DNA of 64,000 nucleotides, from positions 1 to 64,000 of the forward strand of contig CAZNPZ010000004.1 of assembly GCA_964575255.1 (NCBI GenBank), in the 5' to 3' direction. The translations under genes were made by a program, and so were the position numbers. The notes beneath the pieces are model-generated. The model did not search any database and was not told where the DNA came from. It saw only the letters and a program-made list of their open reading frames with translations. This document shows positions 52,762 through 63,506 of the stretch, piece by piece. Within the stretch, counting starts at the first letter, position 1; every line of letters starts with the position of its first letter. This DNA comes from JAEZHK01 sp964575255. GTDB lineage: Bacteria > Bacillota > Clostridia > Christensenellales > Aristaeellaceae.

Positions 52762-53694
52762 TTGCTGAAATTTACGCTCAGGCGGATCCTCTCATCGGTT
52801 GCGACCATTTTCGTTCTGATCACGCTGACGTTTTTCCTGCTGAAGCTGATTCCGAACGGGCTGTTTACCGATCCGCACATCAGCCCGGAAGCGCGGCAGA
52901 AGCTGTACGAGCTGTACGGGCTGGATAAGCCCGTGTGGCAGCAGTATCTGATCTATATGCGCAACCTCCTGCACCTTGATCTGGGGGAGTCCGTCGCGTA
53001 CCCCGGACGGAAGATCACCACGATGATCTTTGACCCGGCCACGGGCAACGGCCTGCCGCAGTCGATGCGCCTGGGCCTCAGTTCGCTGTTATTTTCCGTA
53101 CCGGTCGGGATCGCGCTGGGCACGGTAGCGGGGCTGAACCGCAACAAGTTCTGGGATAAATTCACCATCGCGCTGGCGCTGGTGGGCGTTTCCGTGCCGT
53201 CCTTCGTGGTGGCCACGGTCGGGGTCACGCTGCTGGGCAATATGCTGAAGTGGCTGCCCACGACCGGGTTCTCAACCCCGCAGGAGATGATCCTGCCCAC
53301 GTTCTGCCTGTCGCTGAGCACCATCGCCACCATCGCGCGGCTGATGCGCACCTCGATGGTGGAGCTTGAGAACGCTGACTACATCAAGACCGCGAGGTCG
53401 AAGGGCTTAAAAAAGCGGACGATCGTGATGCGCCATCAGATACGCAACGCGCTGCTGCCCATCGTCACGGTGCTGGGCCCGATCACCGCCTCGCTTTTAA
53501 CCGGCACGTTCGTCGTGGAGGCGATCTTCAACATCAAGGGGTTGGGCGGCTACTACGTGGAATCCATCGCCAACCGGGATTACGGGCTGGTCATGGGGCT
53601 GACGGTGCTGTTTGGCAGCTTCCTCGTTACCGCCAATCTGGCGGTGGAAATCCTGTACGGATGGATCGACCCCAGAATCAGGCTTAAGCAGTAA
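52762..53694 (+). CDS. Peptide ABC transporter permease (OppB/DppB-like)
   Basis: 310 residues from a TTG behind AAGGAGG. The N-terminus FTLRRILSSVATIFVLITLT is the first membrane helix of DppB relatives; six helices in total. Conserved permease loop: MVELENADYIKTARSKGLKK, then RTIVMRHQIRNALLP. Forms the membrane channel with the next gene. Confidence 0.93.
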   Translation: MLKFTLRRILSSVATIFVLITLTFFLLKLIPNGLFTDPHISPEARQKLYELYGLDKPVWQQYLIYMRNLLHLDLGESVAYPGRKITTMIFDPATGNGLPQSMRLGLSSLLFSVPVGIALGTVAGLNRNKFWDKFTIALALVGVSVPSFVVATVGVTLLGNMLKWLPTTGFSTPQEMILPTFCLSLSTIATIARLMRTSMVELENADYIKTARSKGLKKRTIVMRHQIRNALLPIVTVLGPITASLLTGTFVVEAIFNIKGLGGYYVESIANRDYGLVMGLTVLFGSFLVTANLAVEILYGWIDPRIRLKQ

Positions 53695-53707
53695 GGAGGA
53701 AGTCCCC

Positions 53708-54631
53708 ATGCAAAAACGCCAGGCAACCGTAGGAGAGGACAGCCTCTTTAAGCCCGCCGCCTTTCGCCCGGAGGAAGCCGAAGGGCTGTTCCCGCACGTT
53801 TCGTACTGGTCGGACGTGGCGCGGCGCTTTTTCTCCAGTAAGTCGGTGATCTTCTTTCTGACGTTGTTCGTTCTGATCCTGCTGGGCTGCTACCTGATCC
53901 CCGTCCTATCGGGCAAGCCCATCACCGGCATCGTGGACGACGCGATCAACGCGCCGCCCTCCGCCGCCCACTGGCTGGGCGCGGACAAGTTCGGCCACGA
54001 CTTCTTTACGAAGATGTGGAAGGGCGGGCAGGTGTCTTTTCTGATCGGGTTTGCGTCGGCCATCCTGCAGACGCTGATCGGCGTCATGGTGGGATCATTC
54101 TCCGCCTACGCCGGCGGCCGGGTGGATTCCTTCATCATGTCCGCGATCAACGTGCTGATCTCGATCCCCTATCTGATCATCGTGCTGGCCATCCGCGTGG
54201 TGGTGGGCTCGAGCACCGCGACCATCATCTTCGCGCTGGTCGTGACCGGCTGGCTCAACGTGGCGCGGTTGGCGAGGGGGCAGATCCTGCAACTGAAGAC
54301 CGAGGATTACGTGACCGCCGCCCGCAGCATGGGCGTGAAACCGCTGTCGATCCTTTTAAGGCATCTGATCCCCAATACGCTGGGCGTCATCATCGTCTCC
54401 TTCACGCTGTCGATCCCGCAGGCCATGTTCTCCGAGGCGTTTTTGAGCTTCATCGGCCTTGGCACCAACGATGTGAGCTGGGGGTCGCTGATCCGGACGG
54501 GCATGGAGATCCGGTTCCGCCACCCGCTGCAGCTGATCGCCCCGGCGCTGCTCCTGGCGGTCACGATGCTGTGCATCCAACTGATCGGGGACGCGCTGCG
54601 GGACGCGCTGGACCCCAAGCTGCGGAGGTGA
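53708..54631 (+). CDS. Peptide ABC transporter permease (OppC/DppC-like)
   Basis: 307 residues from the ATG at 53708 behind GGAGGAAG. A cytoplasmic N-terminus, then a TM helix (VIFFLTLFVLILLGCYLIP), the periplasmic-type segment HWLGADKFGHDFFTKMWKGG typical of OppC, and loop LKTEDYVTAARSMGVKPLSI followed by LLRHLIPNTLG. It completes the channel. Confidence 0.93.
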   Translation: MQKRQATVGEDSLFKPAAFRPEEAEGLFPHVSYWSDVARRFFSSKSVIFFLTLFVLILLGCYLIPVLSGKPITGIVDDAINAPPSAAHWLGADKFGHDFFTKMWKGGQVSFLIGFASAILQTLIGVMVGSFSAYAGGRVDSFIMSAINVLISIPYLIIVLAIRVVVGSSTATIIFALVVTGWLNVARLARGQILQLKTEDYVTAARSMGVKPLSILLRHLIPNTLGVIIVSFTLSIPQAMFSEAFLSFIGLGTNDVSWGSLIRTGMEIRFRHPLQLIAPALLLAVTMLCIQLIGDALRDALDPKLRR

Positions 54632-54637
54632 CGATAG

Positions 54638-55853
54638 ATGGATCATCTGCTTGACGTACGCAATATGGAAGTCTCCTTCCGCACCTACAGCGGCACGATT
54701 TACGCGGTCCGGGACGCCTCCTTTACGGTGGACAAGGGCGAGGTCATGGCGATTGTGGGGGAGTCGGGCAGCGGAAAGAGCGTGCTGACCCAGGCGTGCC
54801 TCCGGCTGATCCCGTCGCCGCCGGGCGAGATCAACGCGGGGGAAGTCCTGTTCGAAGGCGTTGACATCCTGAGGGCCAGGGACGAGGAACTGCTTGACAT
54901 CCGGGGCAAAGAAATCAGCGTCATCTTTCAGGACGCCATGACCGCGCTCAACCCGACGCTGCGCATCGGCCGCCAGATCACCGAGATGATTCTGGCGCAC
55001 GCGGGCTTTACGCGCGAGAAGGCGGACGAGCGCGTCCGGGCGCTGATGGGCGTCCGGGACGACGAGAAGGCGGTGGAGGACTGGCTGCTTCAGACGCTCC
55101 GCCCCACGCCCGCGCAGCTTGAAAGTGACCGGGAGGCGGTACGCGCGCTGATCCGGGATGGCGCCTCGCCCGAGGCGCTTCGCGCCTGGCTCACGCGCCG
55201 GGGCAAGGTCACGAAGGAGCAGGCCCGGCGGCAGGCGGTGGAGTTACTGACGCTGGTTAAAATCCCCAGCCCGGAGAAGCGCATGCGCCAGTACATCTTT
55301 CAACTCAGCGGCGGCATGCGCCAGCGCGTGATGATCGCGATGGCGATGGCCTGCCGCCCAAAGCTGATCATCGCGGACGAGCCGACCACCGCGCTCGACG
55401 TGACCATCAAGTCCGAAATCCTGGACCTACTGGCGTCACTGACCCGCCAACTTGGCATGTCCATCATCCTGATCACCCACGATCTTGGGATGGTCGCCTC
55501 CTACGCCAGCCGCATCGGCGTGATGTACGGCGGCCAGTTTGTGGAGACGGGAACCGGCCACGAAATCTTCTACGACGCCCACCATCCGTATACGCGGGGA
55601 CTTATGAAGGCCGTGCCCCGGCTGGATCTGTCCCGCGATCAGACGCTGGAAACCATTCCCGGCGCGCCGCCCAACCTGCGACTTCAGCCCAAGGGCTGCG
55701 CGTTCAGCCCGCGCTGTACGTACTGCATGGAGATTTGCAGGGCTGAGATGCCGCCGGAGACGTCCGTCAGCCCGACGCATTCCTTCCGATGCTGGCTGTG
55801 GGACTCCCGCGCCGAGGCGCAGCGAGCACTGTTTTTGAAGGGAGGCGAACAGG

Positions 55854-55879
<26 letters not shown>
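54638..55879 (+). CDS. Peptide ABC transporter ATP-binding protein (OppD-like) with insertion
   Basis: 413 residues, about 80 longer than usual OppD. Walker A GESGSGKSV at 41-49, Q-loop VIFQDAMTALNP, signature LSGGMRQRV near 223, Walker B LIIADEPTTALDV, and the C-terminal oligopeptide_HPY zinc-type segment (GCAFSPRCTYCMEIC). Between the helix HAGFTREKADE and QARRQAVELLTLVKI, about 64 extra residues (131-194) form what look like two or three helices. Start 6 nt after the OppC stop. Confidence 0.92.
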
Positions 55880-56830
<951 letters not shown>

Positions 56831-56834
<4 letters not shown>

Positions 56835-58120
56835 CCACGCCATACCCGGTGAAGCCCTTGCCCTTACGCGAACAGATGCGCCTGTGGGATGAGATCCTGA
56901 CCGAACGGTTTGAAAGCGTGCTGCCCGCCGCGATGGCGCGGTCGGAGCTTGACCTATGGCTGACCATTACCAGCGAGAACAACGAAGACCCCGTTACCCG
57001 CTCGCTTCTGCCGGCGGCGCTGATGGAGCCGCGCGGCATGATGCTTCTGCTGTTCGTCCGGGACGGGGACTCTGTCCGCAGGCTGAGCATCTCGCGCCCC
57101 GCCAGCGTCGAACACCTGTATGAGAATCCCTGGTACGGCATCGGCCCTGGCACCGACTGGAAGGGCCATCACATCCCGTCGCCCAAGGGAACCCAGTGGG
57201 AATGCCTTCGGGAGATCGTGGAGCGGTACGCCCCAAAGCGCATCGGCGTCAACCGGGACGAGGCGGGCGGCGTTGCCGACGGGCTTCGGGCCAGCGACGA
57301 TCAACAGCTCCGGGCGGCGCTGGGCGAGGAATGGGCGTCTCGGCTGGTCAGCGCGCGGGAAACCGTCACCTGCTGGCTGGAAACCCGCACCGACCGGGAA
57401 TTATCGCTGTACGCTTCCGGCGTGCGCATCGCGCACCAGATCATTGAGGAGGCGTTTTCGCCCGCCCACATCGTGCCCTATGTCACCACGAATGACGACG
57501 TGCGCTTTTATATGATGCAGCGAGCGCAGGAGATGGGTCTGCCGCCCACCTTCGAATGTACGGTGGCGGTCTTCCGGAAAGGCCTGCCCGGCATGCACAA
57601 TGAGCCGATACTGATTCAGCCGGGGGACGTGGTGCACTGCGACTTCGGTCTGAAGTACATGAACCTGTGTACCGACGCGCAGGAACTGGCGTACGTGCTC
57701 AAACCCGGCGAAACCGAGCCGCCCGAAGGGCTTCAAAACGCGCTGCGCGTCACCAACCGGCTGCAGGACATCGTCCGCGCCGCGATGAAGCCAGGAGTCA
57801 GCGGGAACGACGCGCTCCGCGCCGCCCGCGAGGCGGCGCTCTCTGAGGGCATCTCGCCCACCGTCTACTGCCACCCGATCGGATATCATCCGCACGCGGC
57901 CGGCCCGGCGGTGGGGCGCTTCGGCAATCAAGGGCCGTCCCCCGCGGGAGAACCGTTGTTTTACGACCATACTGCCCACGCGCTGGAACTCAACGCAATG
58001 GTGCCCATCCCGGAGTGGGACGGACAGGAACTGATGTGCTGCCTGGAGAGCGAGATATGGCTGTGCGGGGGAGAGGCGCTGTTCCTCCATGAGCAGCCCC
58101 GGCGGTATCATCTCATCTAA
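56831..58120 (+). CDS. M24 family metallopeptidase (Xaa-Pro aminopeptidase/dipeptidase-like)
   Basis: 429 residues; the ATG overlaps the OppF stop (ATGA). The N-terminal 190 residues resemble the creatinase-like lobe (MARSELDLWLTITSENNEDP). The C-terminal pita-bread fold keeps plausible metal ligands: VVHCDFGLKYMNLCTDAQEL for the two Asp, YCHPIGYHPHAAGP for His, and Glu in ALELNAMVPIPEWDG and LESEIWLC. Spacing in the last part departs from classical PepP, so activity should not be assumed. Linked to a peptide importer, it likely cleaves imported Xaa-Pro peptides. Confidence 0.82.
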
Positions 58121-58136
58121 TAAAGGGTGAAACACA

Positions 58137-59354
58137 ATGGATATTATGACCCAGATGGCGTCCGGATTCCGCACGGTCGAGGGCGGGCTTTTTGGCGAAG
58201 TCTCCAAAGCCGACGTCGGCGACGTCGCATCGAACCTCGCCCGTCAGGGCATTGACCTGATGGCCTGGGCGGATCCGTTCTTTCCCGATCCGACGCTGCC
58301 CGCGCCGGTAGCGGCGGCGATGATCGAATCGATCCAAAGCGGCGAAGCCGTTCACTACACCATGCCCATCGGAAGCCCCGCGCTCAAGCGCGAGATCGCG
58401 CGTAAGCTCGCTTCCTATAATGGCTTAAATGTCGACCCGGCGCGCAACATCCTGATCACGCCCGGTTCCGATTCCGGCCTTCTGTTCGCGATGATGCCCT
58501 TTTTGTCGCCGGGGGACGAAGTGCTTGTGCCCGACCCCAGCTATCCCAGCAATTTTCTCAATCCGTCGCTGCTGGGCGCGGCCTGCGTCCCGTTCCCGCT
58601 GGACGCAAAAAACGGTTACCGGCTGGACGTAACGCGGATGGCGGAAAAGCTGACCGTTAAGACGAAAATGGTGCTGCTCTCACACCCCAACAACCCCACT
58701 TCCACCGTGTTTGACCGCGAAAGTTTGACCGCGCTGAGCCGTTTCGTCACCCAGCATAACCTCATTTTGGTGTGCGATCAGGCGTTTGAGGATTTTATTT
58801 TCGACGGGCGCGAATTCATTACGCCTGCGGCGCTCCCCGGCATGTGGGAGAGGACGGTCAGCGTATTTTCCCTCTCGAAGGGCTACGGCCTGAGCGGCCT
58901 GCGCGTTGGGTATCTGGTGGCCGACGACCGTATCATGGATACCTTTTACGGCTCTGCTGTCAACGTGATCGGGGCGACCAATACGGCTGCGCAGGCGGGC
59001 GCGCTGGCCGCATTCAAGCACCCTGAAATTCTGATGGAGTATCACGAACGCCTGCTGCGCCGCCGGGACATGGCGTTCGAGGCTTTCTCCGGCATTCCCG
59101 GCGTAGGGGTGCGCCCCGCGGAGAGCGGCTTTTTGTCGTGGATGGATGTGTCGGCGTTGGGGGAGACCAAGGCTGTGGTTTCGTACCTAACCCAAAATGC
59201 CAGAGTCCTCGTCAACGACGGCGCATCATACGGGCGGCAAGGCGCAGGGCATATCCGCATCGTACACGGATGCTTCCGGGACGACGACCAGGCGCGGGAC
59301 GCGCTTCTTCGTATCCGCCAGGCGCTGATTGCTCTTGCGGAAGACTCCATCTGA
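58137..59354 (+). CDS. PLP-dependent aminotransferase, class I/II
   Basis: 405 residues, fold type I. ITPGSDSGLLFAMMPFLSPG near 110, LLSHPNNPTSTVFDRE with the conserved Asn-Pro, CDQAFEDFIFDG for the cofactor Asp, the Schiff-base Lys248 in SVFSLSKGYGLSGLRVGYL, and a C-terminal Arg in HIRIVHGCF that would hold the substrate carboxylate. It transaminates an amino acid released from imported peptides. Start 17 nt after the M24 stop with AAAGGGTG upstream. Last gene of the operon; no clear terminator follows. Confidence 0.9.
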   Translation: MDIMTQMASGFRTVEGGLFGEVSKADVGDVASNLARQGIDLMAWADPFFPDPTLPAPVAAAMIESIQSGEAVHYTMPIGSPALKREIARKLASYNGLNVDPARNILITPGSDSGLLFAMMPFLSPGDEVLVPDPSYPSNFLNPSLLGAACVPFPLDAKNGYRLDVTRMAEKLTVKTKMVLLSHPNNPTSTVFDRESLTALSRFVTQHNLILVCDQAFEDFIFDGREFITPAALPGMWERTVSVFSLSKGYGLSGLRVGYLVADDRIMDTFYGSAVNVIGATNTAAQAGALAAFKHPEILMEYHERLLRRRDMAFEAFSGIPGVGVRPAESGFLSWMDVSALGETKAVVSYLTQNARVLVNDGASYGRQGAGHIRIVHGCFRDDDQARDALLRIRQALIALAEDSI

Positions 59355-59640
59355 GGAAGACGCTTAAAGTGATATCATATACAACATTCATGTTGTGCAC
59401 AAAGGGATCGTACATCCATGCATTTTGTTCAGGAGTCATAATCCTACTACGCGATTTGCTGACATCCGCTATTACTATCGAGATGTTGTGCAAATCACAG
59501 CAGCCAGCGGTGATTAGCCACATCCCATGCCTGAGCTGTAAAATGAGAGGGCAATGGTCTGACCACATCCCCCAGGACTACTATGTCCGCATGTCAGTCA
59601 GCCATCCTCTCATTCGCAGCGTTCGATTTGTGCAGGTAGA
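59355..59640. other. Intergenic region leading into integrase remnant
   Basis: 286 nt of lower GC content with no supported gene. Plus-strand codons just before 59641 are open but show no further integrase motifs. Confidence 0.45.
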
Positions 59641-59808
59641 ACCATCTTGAAGTTCCAAGGCCATGCGAGCGTAGAGATCACCCATAATCGGTACATCCAC
59701 TTTTTCGATGGTGAGCTCGACGAAACATTGAGCAGGCGGTGGGGGCATAAGCGGAGGAAAAGGGCGGACATTGCCGGATGGTCCAGCATTGTTTGCCCAG
59801 TCGGTTGA
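59641..59808 (+). pseudogene. Tyrosine recombinase (integrase) C-terminal remnant, second copy
   Basis: The frame reads ILKFQGHASVEITHNRYIHF followed by FDGELDETLSRRWGHKRRK and stops at 59806-59808. GH box, T-x3-Y and following His fit the integrase active-site end better than the copy at 44913. Only the last 55 codons survive. DNA similarity to the first fragment is clear over about 40 nt (GAGATCACC and CGGTACATC blocks). Confidence 0.6.
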
Positions 59809-59815
59809 TGTTCCT

Positions 59816-61729
59816 CTACTCTAGCTCGAACGAACCGGTGTAGAGGTTGTAGTATGTGCCCCTGTCCGCGATCAGCTTTTCATGGCTGCCGCGCTCGATG
59901 ATACGGCCGTGGTCCAGCACCATGATGACGTCGGCGTTCATGACGGTGGACAGCCGATGGGCGATGACGAACACCGTGCGCCCCTCCATCAGCTGATCCA
60001 TGCCCTTCTGCACGATCTGCTCGGTGCGGGTGTCGATCGACGAGGTGGCCTCGTCCAGGATCATCACCGGCGGGTCGGCCACGGCGGCGCGGGCTATGGC
60101 GAGGAGCTGCCGCTGCCCCTGGGAGAGGTTTGCGCCGTTGCCGTAGAGCACGGTGTCGTAGCCGTCCGGAAGGCGCGTGATGAAATCATCAGCGCCGGCG
60201 AGGCGCGCGGCCTCGCGGCATTCCTCGTCAGTCGCCTCGAGCCGCCCATAGCGGATGTTCTCCATTACGGTGCCGGTGAACAGGTTTGTCTCCTGAAGAA
60301 CGACGCCCAGCGAGCGGCGCAGGTCGGCCTTTTTGATTTTGTTGATGTTGATGCCGTCGTAACGGATCTTGCCATCCGCGATGTCGTAGAATCGGTTGAT
60401 GAGGTTCGTGATGGTGGTCTTGCCCGCGCCGGTTGCGCCGACGAAGGCCACCTTCTGCCGGGGCTCTGCGTAAACGGTCACGTCAGAGAGCACGGGCTTG
60501 CCCGGCTCGTATTCAAAGTCCACGTTCTGGAGCCTCACGTCGCCAGCCAGCGGTATCAGGCTGAAGGTGCCGTCCGGGTTCGGGCGCTTCCACGCCCAGG
60601 ATTTGGTACGCGCTTCGCTTTCGGTGATGGTCCCGTCGGGCGCGGTCCGCGCATTGACCAGCGTCACAGTCCCCTCGTCCGCCTCAGGCGCTTCGTCCAT
60701 CATCTCAAACACGCGGCTCGCACCCGCAAGGCCCATGATCACGGCGTTGATCTGCTGGGAGAGCTGCCCCACGTTGCCCGCCAGCTGCTTGGTCATGTTG
60801 AGGAAAGGCACCACGATGCTGATGCCGATGGGCAGCCCGGAAAGGCTGAAGTTGGGCGCGTTCGTAACCATGAGCAGCCCGCCCGCCATCGCCACCAGCA
60901 CATACAGCACGTTTCCGAGGTTGCCGAGGATGGGCATCAGCATGTTGGCGTAGCGGTTGGCCTTGCGTGCGTCCTCAAAGAGCGATTCATTGATCCGGTC
61001 AAACTGCTTTTCGCTCTCCGATTCGTGGCAGAAGACCTTTACGACCTTCTGGCCGTTCATCATCTCCTCAATGAAGCCCTCGGTTTCGCCAAGCGCCTTC
61101 TGCTGGCGCACAAAGTACTTGGCCGAGCTGCCTCCGACCTTGCGGGTGACCATCACCATACCGAGCAGCCCCAGAAGCACCAGCGCCGCCAGCCAACCGC
61201 TGAAGTACAGCATCACCGAGTACACCGTGACGACGACCACCATCGATTGGATCAGCTGTGGCAGCGACTGGGAGACGAGCTGCCGGAGGGCGTCGATGTC
61301 GTTCGTGTAGTAGCTCATCACGTCGCCGTGCTTGTGGGTGTCGAAGAACTTCACCGGCAGCGACTGCATGCCGTCAAACATCGCGCGGCGCAGCTTGCAT
61401 AAAAAGCCCTGGGTGATGTAGGCCATCATCTGGGTGTAGGCGACGACCGACAGAATCGAGATCAGATAGAAGCCGCCCAGTTGCAGAACCATCGGCACGA
61501 TCTCAACTCGGGCGGCAGCCCAGTCGCCGGATGTGTACCATTTTTCGATGACCTCGATGATCCGCTGCATGAAGAGCGTCGGGATGGAGCTGACCACGGC
61601 GGAGAACACGATCAGAACCGCCGTCAGCGGCACCAGAACGGGGTAGAATTTTATAAGCGTCCCGATCAGCCGCTTGAATGTGCCGCGCTTTGCCTTGGGC
61701 CGCTTTCCGGCAAATTTCTTCTCAGCCAA
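59816..61729 (-). CDS. ABC exporter half-transporter, canonical ATPase site
   Basis: 637 residues from a TTG at 61729 with GGAGGCG 6 nt upstream; it overlaps the partner's stop by 8 nt. Earlier in-frame starts lie inside that gene. Six membrane helices in the first 330 residues. ATPase domain: Walker A GATGAGKTT, Q-loop VVLQETNLF, signature LSQGQRQLL, Walker B VMILDEATSSID with catalytic Glu, switch His in VIAHRLSTV. Like TM288/YfiC/BmrD, it would dimerise with the next gene to export drugs or lipids. Confidence 0.92.
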   Translation of the reverse strand: MAEKKFAGKRPKAKRGTFKRLIGTLIKFYPVLVPLTAVLIVFSAVVSSIPTLFMQRIIEVIEKWYTSGDWAAARVEIVPMVLQLGGFYLISILSVVAYTQMMAYITQGFLCKLRRAMFDGMQSLPVKFFDTHKHGDVMSYYTNDIDALRQLVSQSLPQLIQSMVVVVTVYSVMLYFSGWLAALVLLGLLGMVMVTRKVGGSSAKYFVRQQKALGETEGFIEEMMNGQKVVKVFCHESESEKQFDRINESLFEDARKANRYANMLMPILGNLGNVLYVLVAMAGGLLMVTNAPNFSLSGLPIGISIVVPFLNMTKQLAGNVGQLSQQINAVIMGLAGASRVFEMMDEAPEADEGTVTLVNARTAPDGTITESEARTKSWAWKRPNPDGTFSLIPLAGDVRLQNVDFEYEPGKPVLSDVTVYAEPRQKVAFVGATGAGKTTITNLINRFYDIADGKIRYDGININKIKKADLRRSLGVVLQETNLFTGTVMENIRYGRLEATDEECREAARLAGADDFITRLPDGYDTVLYGNGANLSQGQRQLLAIARAAVADPPVMILDEATSSIDTRTEQIVQKGMDQLMEGRTVFVIAHRLSTVMNADVIMVLDHGRIIERGSHEKLIADRGTYYNLYTGSFELE

Positions 61730-63464
61730 CCTGCTCGCCTCCCCGATTCTGCGAAATGTACACTTCGCGGTAGACTTCGTTCCTTTCAAGGAGTTCCGCG
61801 TGGGTGCCATAGTCCGTGATTCGGCCGCCCTCCATGAGCACGATCCCGTCCGCGTCCTCGATGGAGGCTACCCGCTGGGCGATGATGATCTTGGTGGTTT
61901 CCGGGATGAACGAGCGGAAGCCCTTGCGGATCAACGCGTCGGTGCGGGTATCCACGGCGCTGGTCGAGTCGTCCAGAATCAGGATTTTGGGTTTTTTGAG
62001 TAGCGCCCGGGCGATGGACAGCCGCTGCTTCTGCCCGCCGGACACGTTGGCGCCGCCCTGCTCGATCCAGGTGTCGTAGCCTTTGGGGAAGCCCATGATA
62101 AAATCATGGGCCTGGGCAAGCTTGCAGGCGGCGATCATATCCTCGTCGGTCGCGTCCTTGTCGCCCCAGCGCAGGTTGTCCCGGATGGTTCCGGAGAATA
62201 GCTCGTTCTTTTGCAGCACCACCGCCACCTGGTCGCGCAGCCTGGCCAGGTCGTAATCCCTTACGTCCACCCCGCCCACGCGGACGACCCCCTCCGAAGC
62301 GTCGTACAGGCGCGGGATCAGCTGAATCAGCGTGGACTTTGACGAGCCCGTGCCGCCCAGAATGCCGACCGTCTGTCCAGATTTTATCTTTAGGTTAATG
62401 TCGGACAGCGCGAACCGCTCCGCCCGCTTGGAATACTTGAAGCTGACGCCCTCAAAGTCGATGGAGCCGTCCCTTACTTCCGTCACGGCGTTCTCCGGAC
62501 TCTTCAGCGCCGGCTCCTCGTCCAGCACCTCGACGATGCGTCGGGCGGATTCTTCGGCAATGGTGATCGTCACGTAGACCATCGAAAGCATCATAAGCGA
62601 CATGAGTATCTGAAAGCCATAGGTCAGCATCGCCGAAAACTGGCCAACGTCCAGCTCCAGCCCCGTGGAGCGGATGATGATCTCGGAACCGAATAGTAAT
62701 ATGATCACCATGTTGGCGTACAGGCAGAACTGCATCAGCGGCGTGTTGAACGCGACGATGCGCTCCGCGTGGGTGAAGTCCACCCGGATGTCCTCCGCCG
62801 CCTGTCCAAACTTGTCTTTTTCGAAGTCCTCCCGCACGAAGGATTTGACTGCCCGTATGGCGCGCACGTTTTCCGCGATGGATTCATTCAATTTGTCGTA
62901 GCGGCGGAACACGCGCTTGAAGGTGGGCATGGCTTTTCGGATGACCATGATGAGGCCGAACACCAGGATCGGCACCACCACCACGAACATCAACGCCAGC
63001 CTTCCGCCCATGATCCAGGACATCACCATGGAGAACAGGAACATGAGCGGACCGCGCACCGCGACGCGGATGATCATCATAAAGGCGTTCTGCACATTAA
63101 AGATGTCCGTGGTCATGCGGGTGACCAGCGACGCGGATGAGAACTTGTCGATGTTTTCAAACGCGAAGCCCTGTACCCGGTAGAAAAGATCCCGACGGAG
63201 GTTTTTGCCAAATCCGCTGGACGCAGTGGCGCTGGTCGCTCCTGCCGCTGCGCCAAAGGCAAGCGACAGGCATGCCATCAGGAAAAGCAGGCCGCCATAG
63301 GTGGCTATAACGGAAAACCCACAGTCCGCCTTGATCTCGTTGATGAGTTTTGCGATGATGAAGGGGATCAGGCACTCCATGACCACCTCCAATGCGATCA
63401 GAATGGGCGCCAGTATCGAGTCCTTCTTGTATTCTCGGATGCTTTTCGCAAGCTTTCTCAGCAT
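61722..63464 (-). CDS. ABC exporter half-transporter, degenerate ATPase site
   Basis: 580 residues, six membrane helices then an ABC domain. Walker A GGTGSSKSTL, Q-loop VVLQKNELF, signature VSGGQKQRL. Walker B ends LILDDSTSAVD, with Asp where the catalytic Glu belongs, and the switch position reads IIIAQRVASI with Gln instead of His. This is the degenerate half of a heterodimeric exporter, as in TM287/BmrC. Transcribed with its partner behind the MarR gene. Confidence 0.92.
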   Translation of the reverse strand: MLRKLAKSIREYKKDSILAPILIALEVVMECLIPFIIAKLINEIKADCGFSVIATYGGLLFLMACLSLAFGAAAGATSATASSGFGKNLRRDLFYRVQGFAFENIDKFSSASLVTRMTTDIFNVQNAFMMIIRVAVRGPLMFLFSMVMSWIMGGRLALMFVVVVPILVFGLIMVIRKAMPTFKRVFRRYDKLNESIAENVRAIRAVKSFVREDFEKDKFGQAAEDIRVDFTHAERIVAFNTPLMQFCLYANMVIILLFGSEIIIRSTGLELDVGQFSAMLTYGFQILMSLMMLSMVYVTITIAEESARRIVEVLDEEPALKSPENAVTEVRDGSIDFEGVSFKYSKRAERFALSDINLKIKSGQTVGILGGTGSSKSTLIQLIPRLYDASEGVVRVGGVDVRDYDLARLRDQVAVVLQKNELFSGTIRDNLRWGDKDATDEDMIAACKLAQAHDFIMGFPKGYDTWIEQGGANVSGGQKQRLSIARALLKKPKILILDDSTSAVDTRTDALIRKGFRSFIPETTKIIIAQRVASIEDADGIVLMEGGRITDYGTHAELLERNEVYREVYISQNRGGEQVG

Positions 63465-63506
63465 GCCATGTCCTTCCTCCGCGTCGTTTTACGCGGACTG
63501 TCTCGT

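Noticed and set aside
61722..63464. Asp in place of the catalytic Glu as a sign of a broken exporter gene
   Set aside because: Asymmetric sites are normal in heterodimeric exporters of the TM287/288 and BmrCD type; the partner gene has an intact site.
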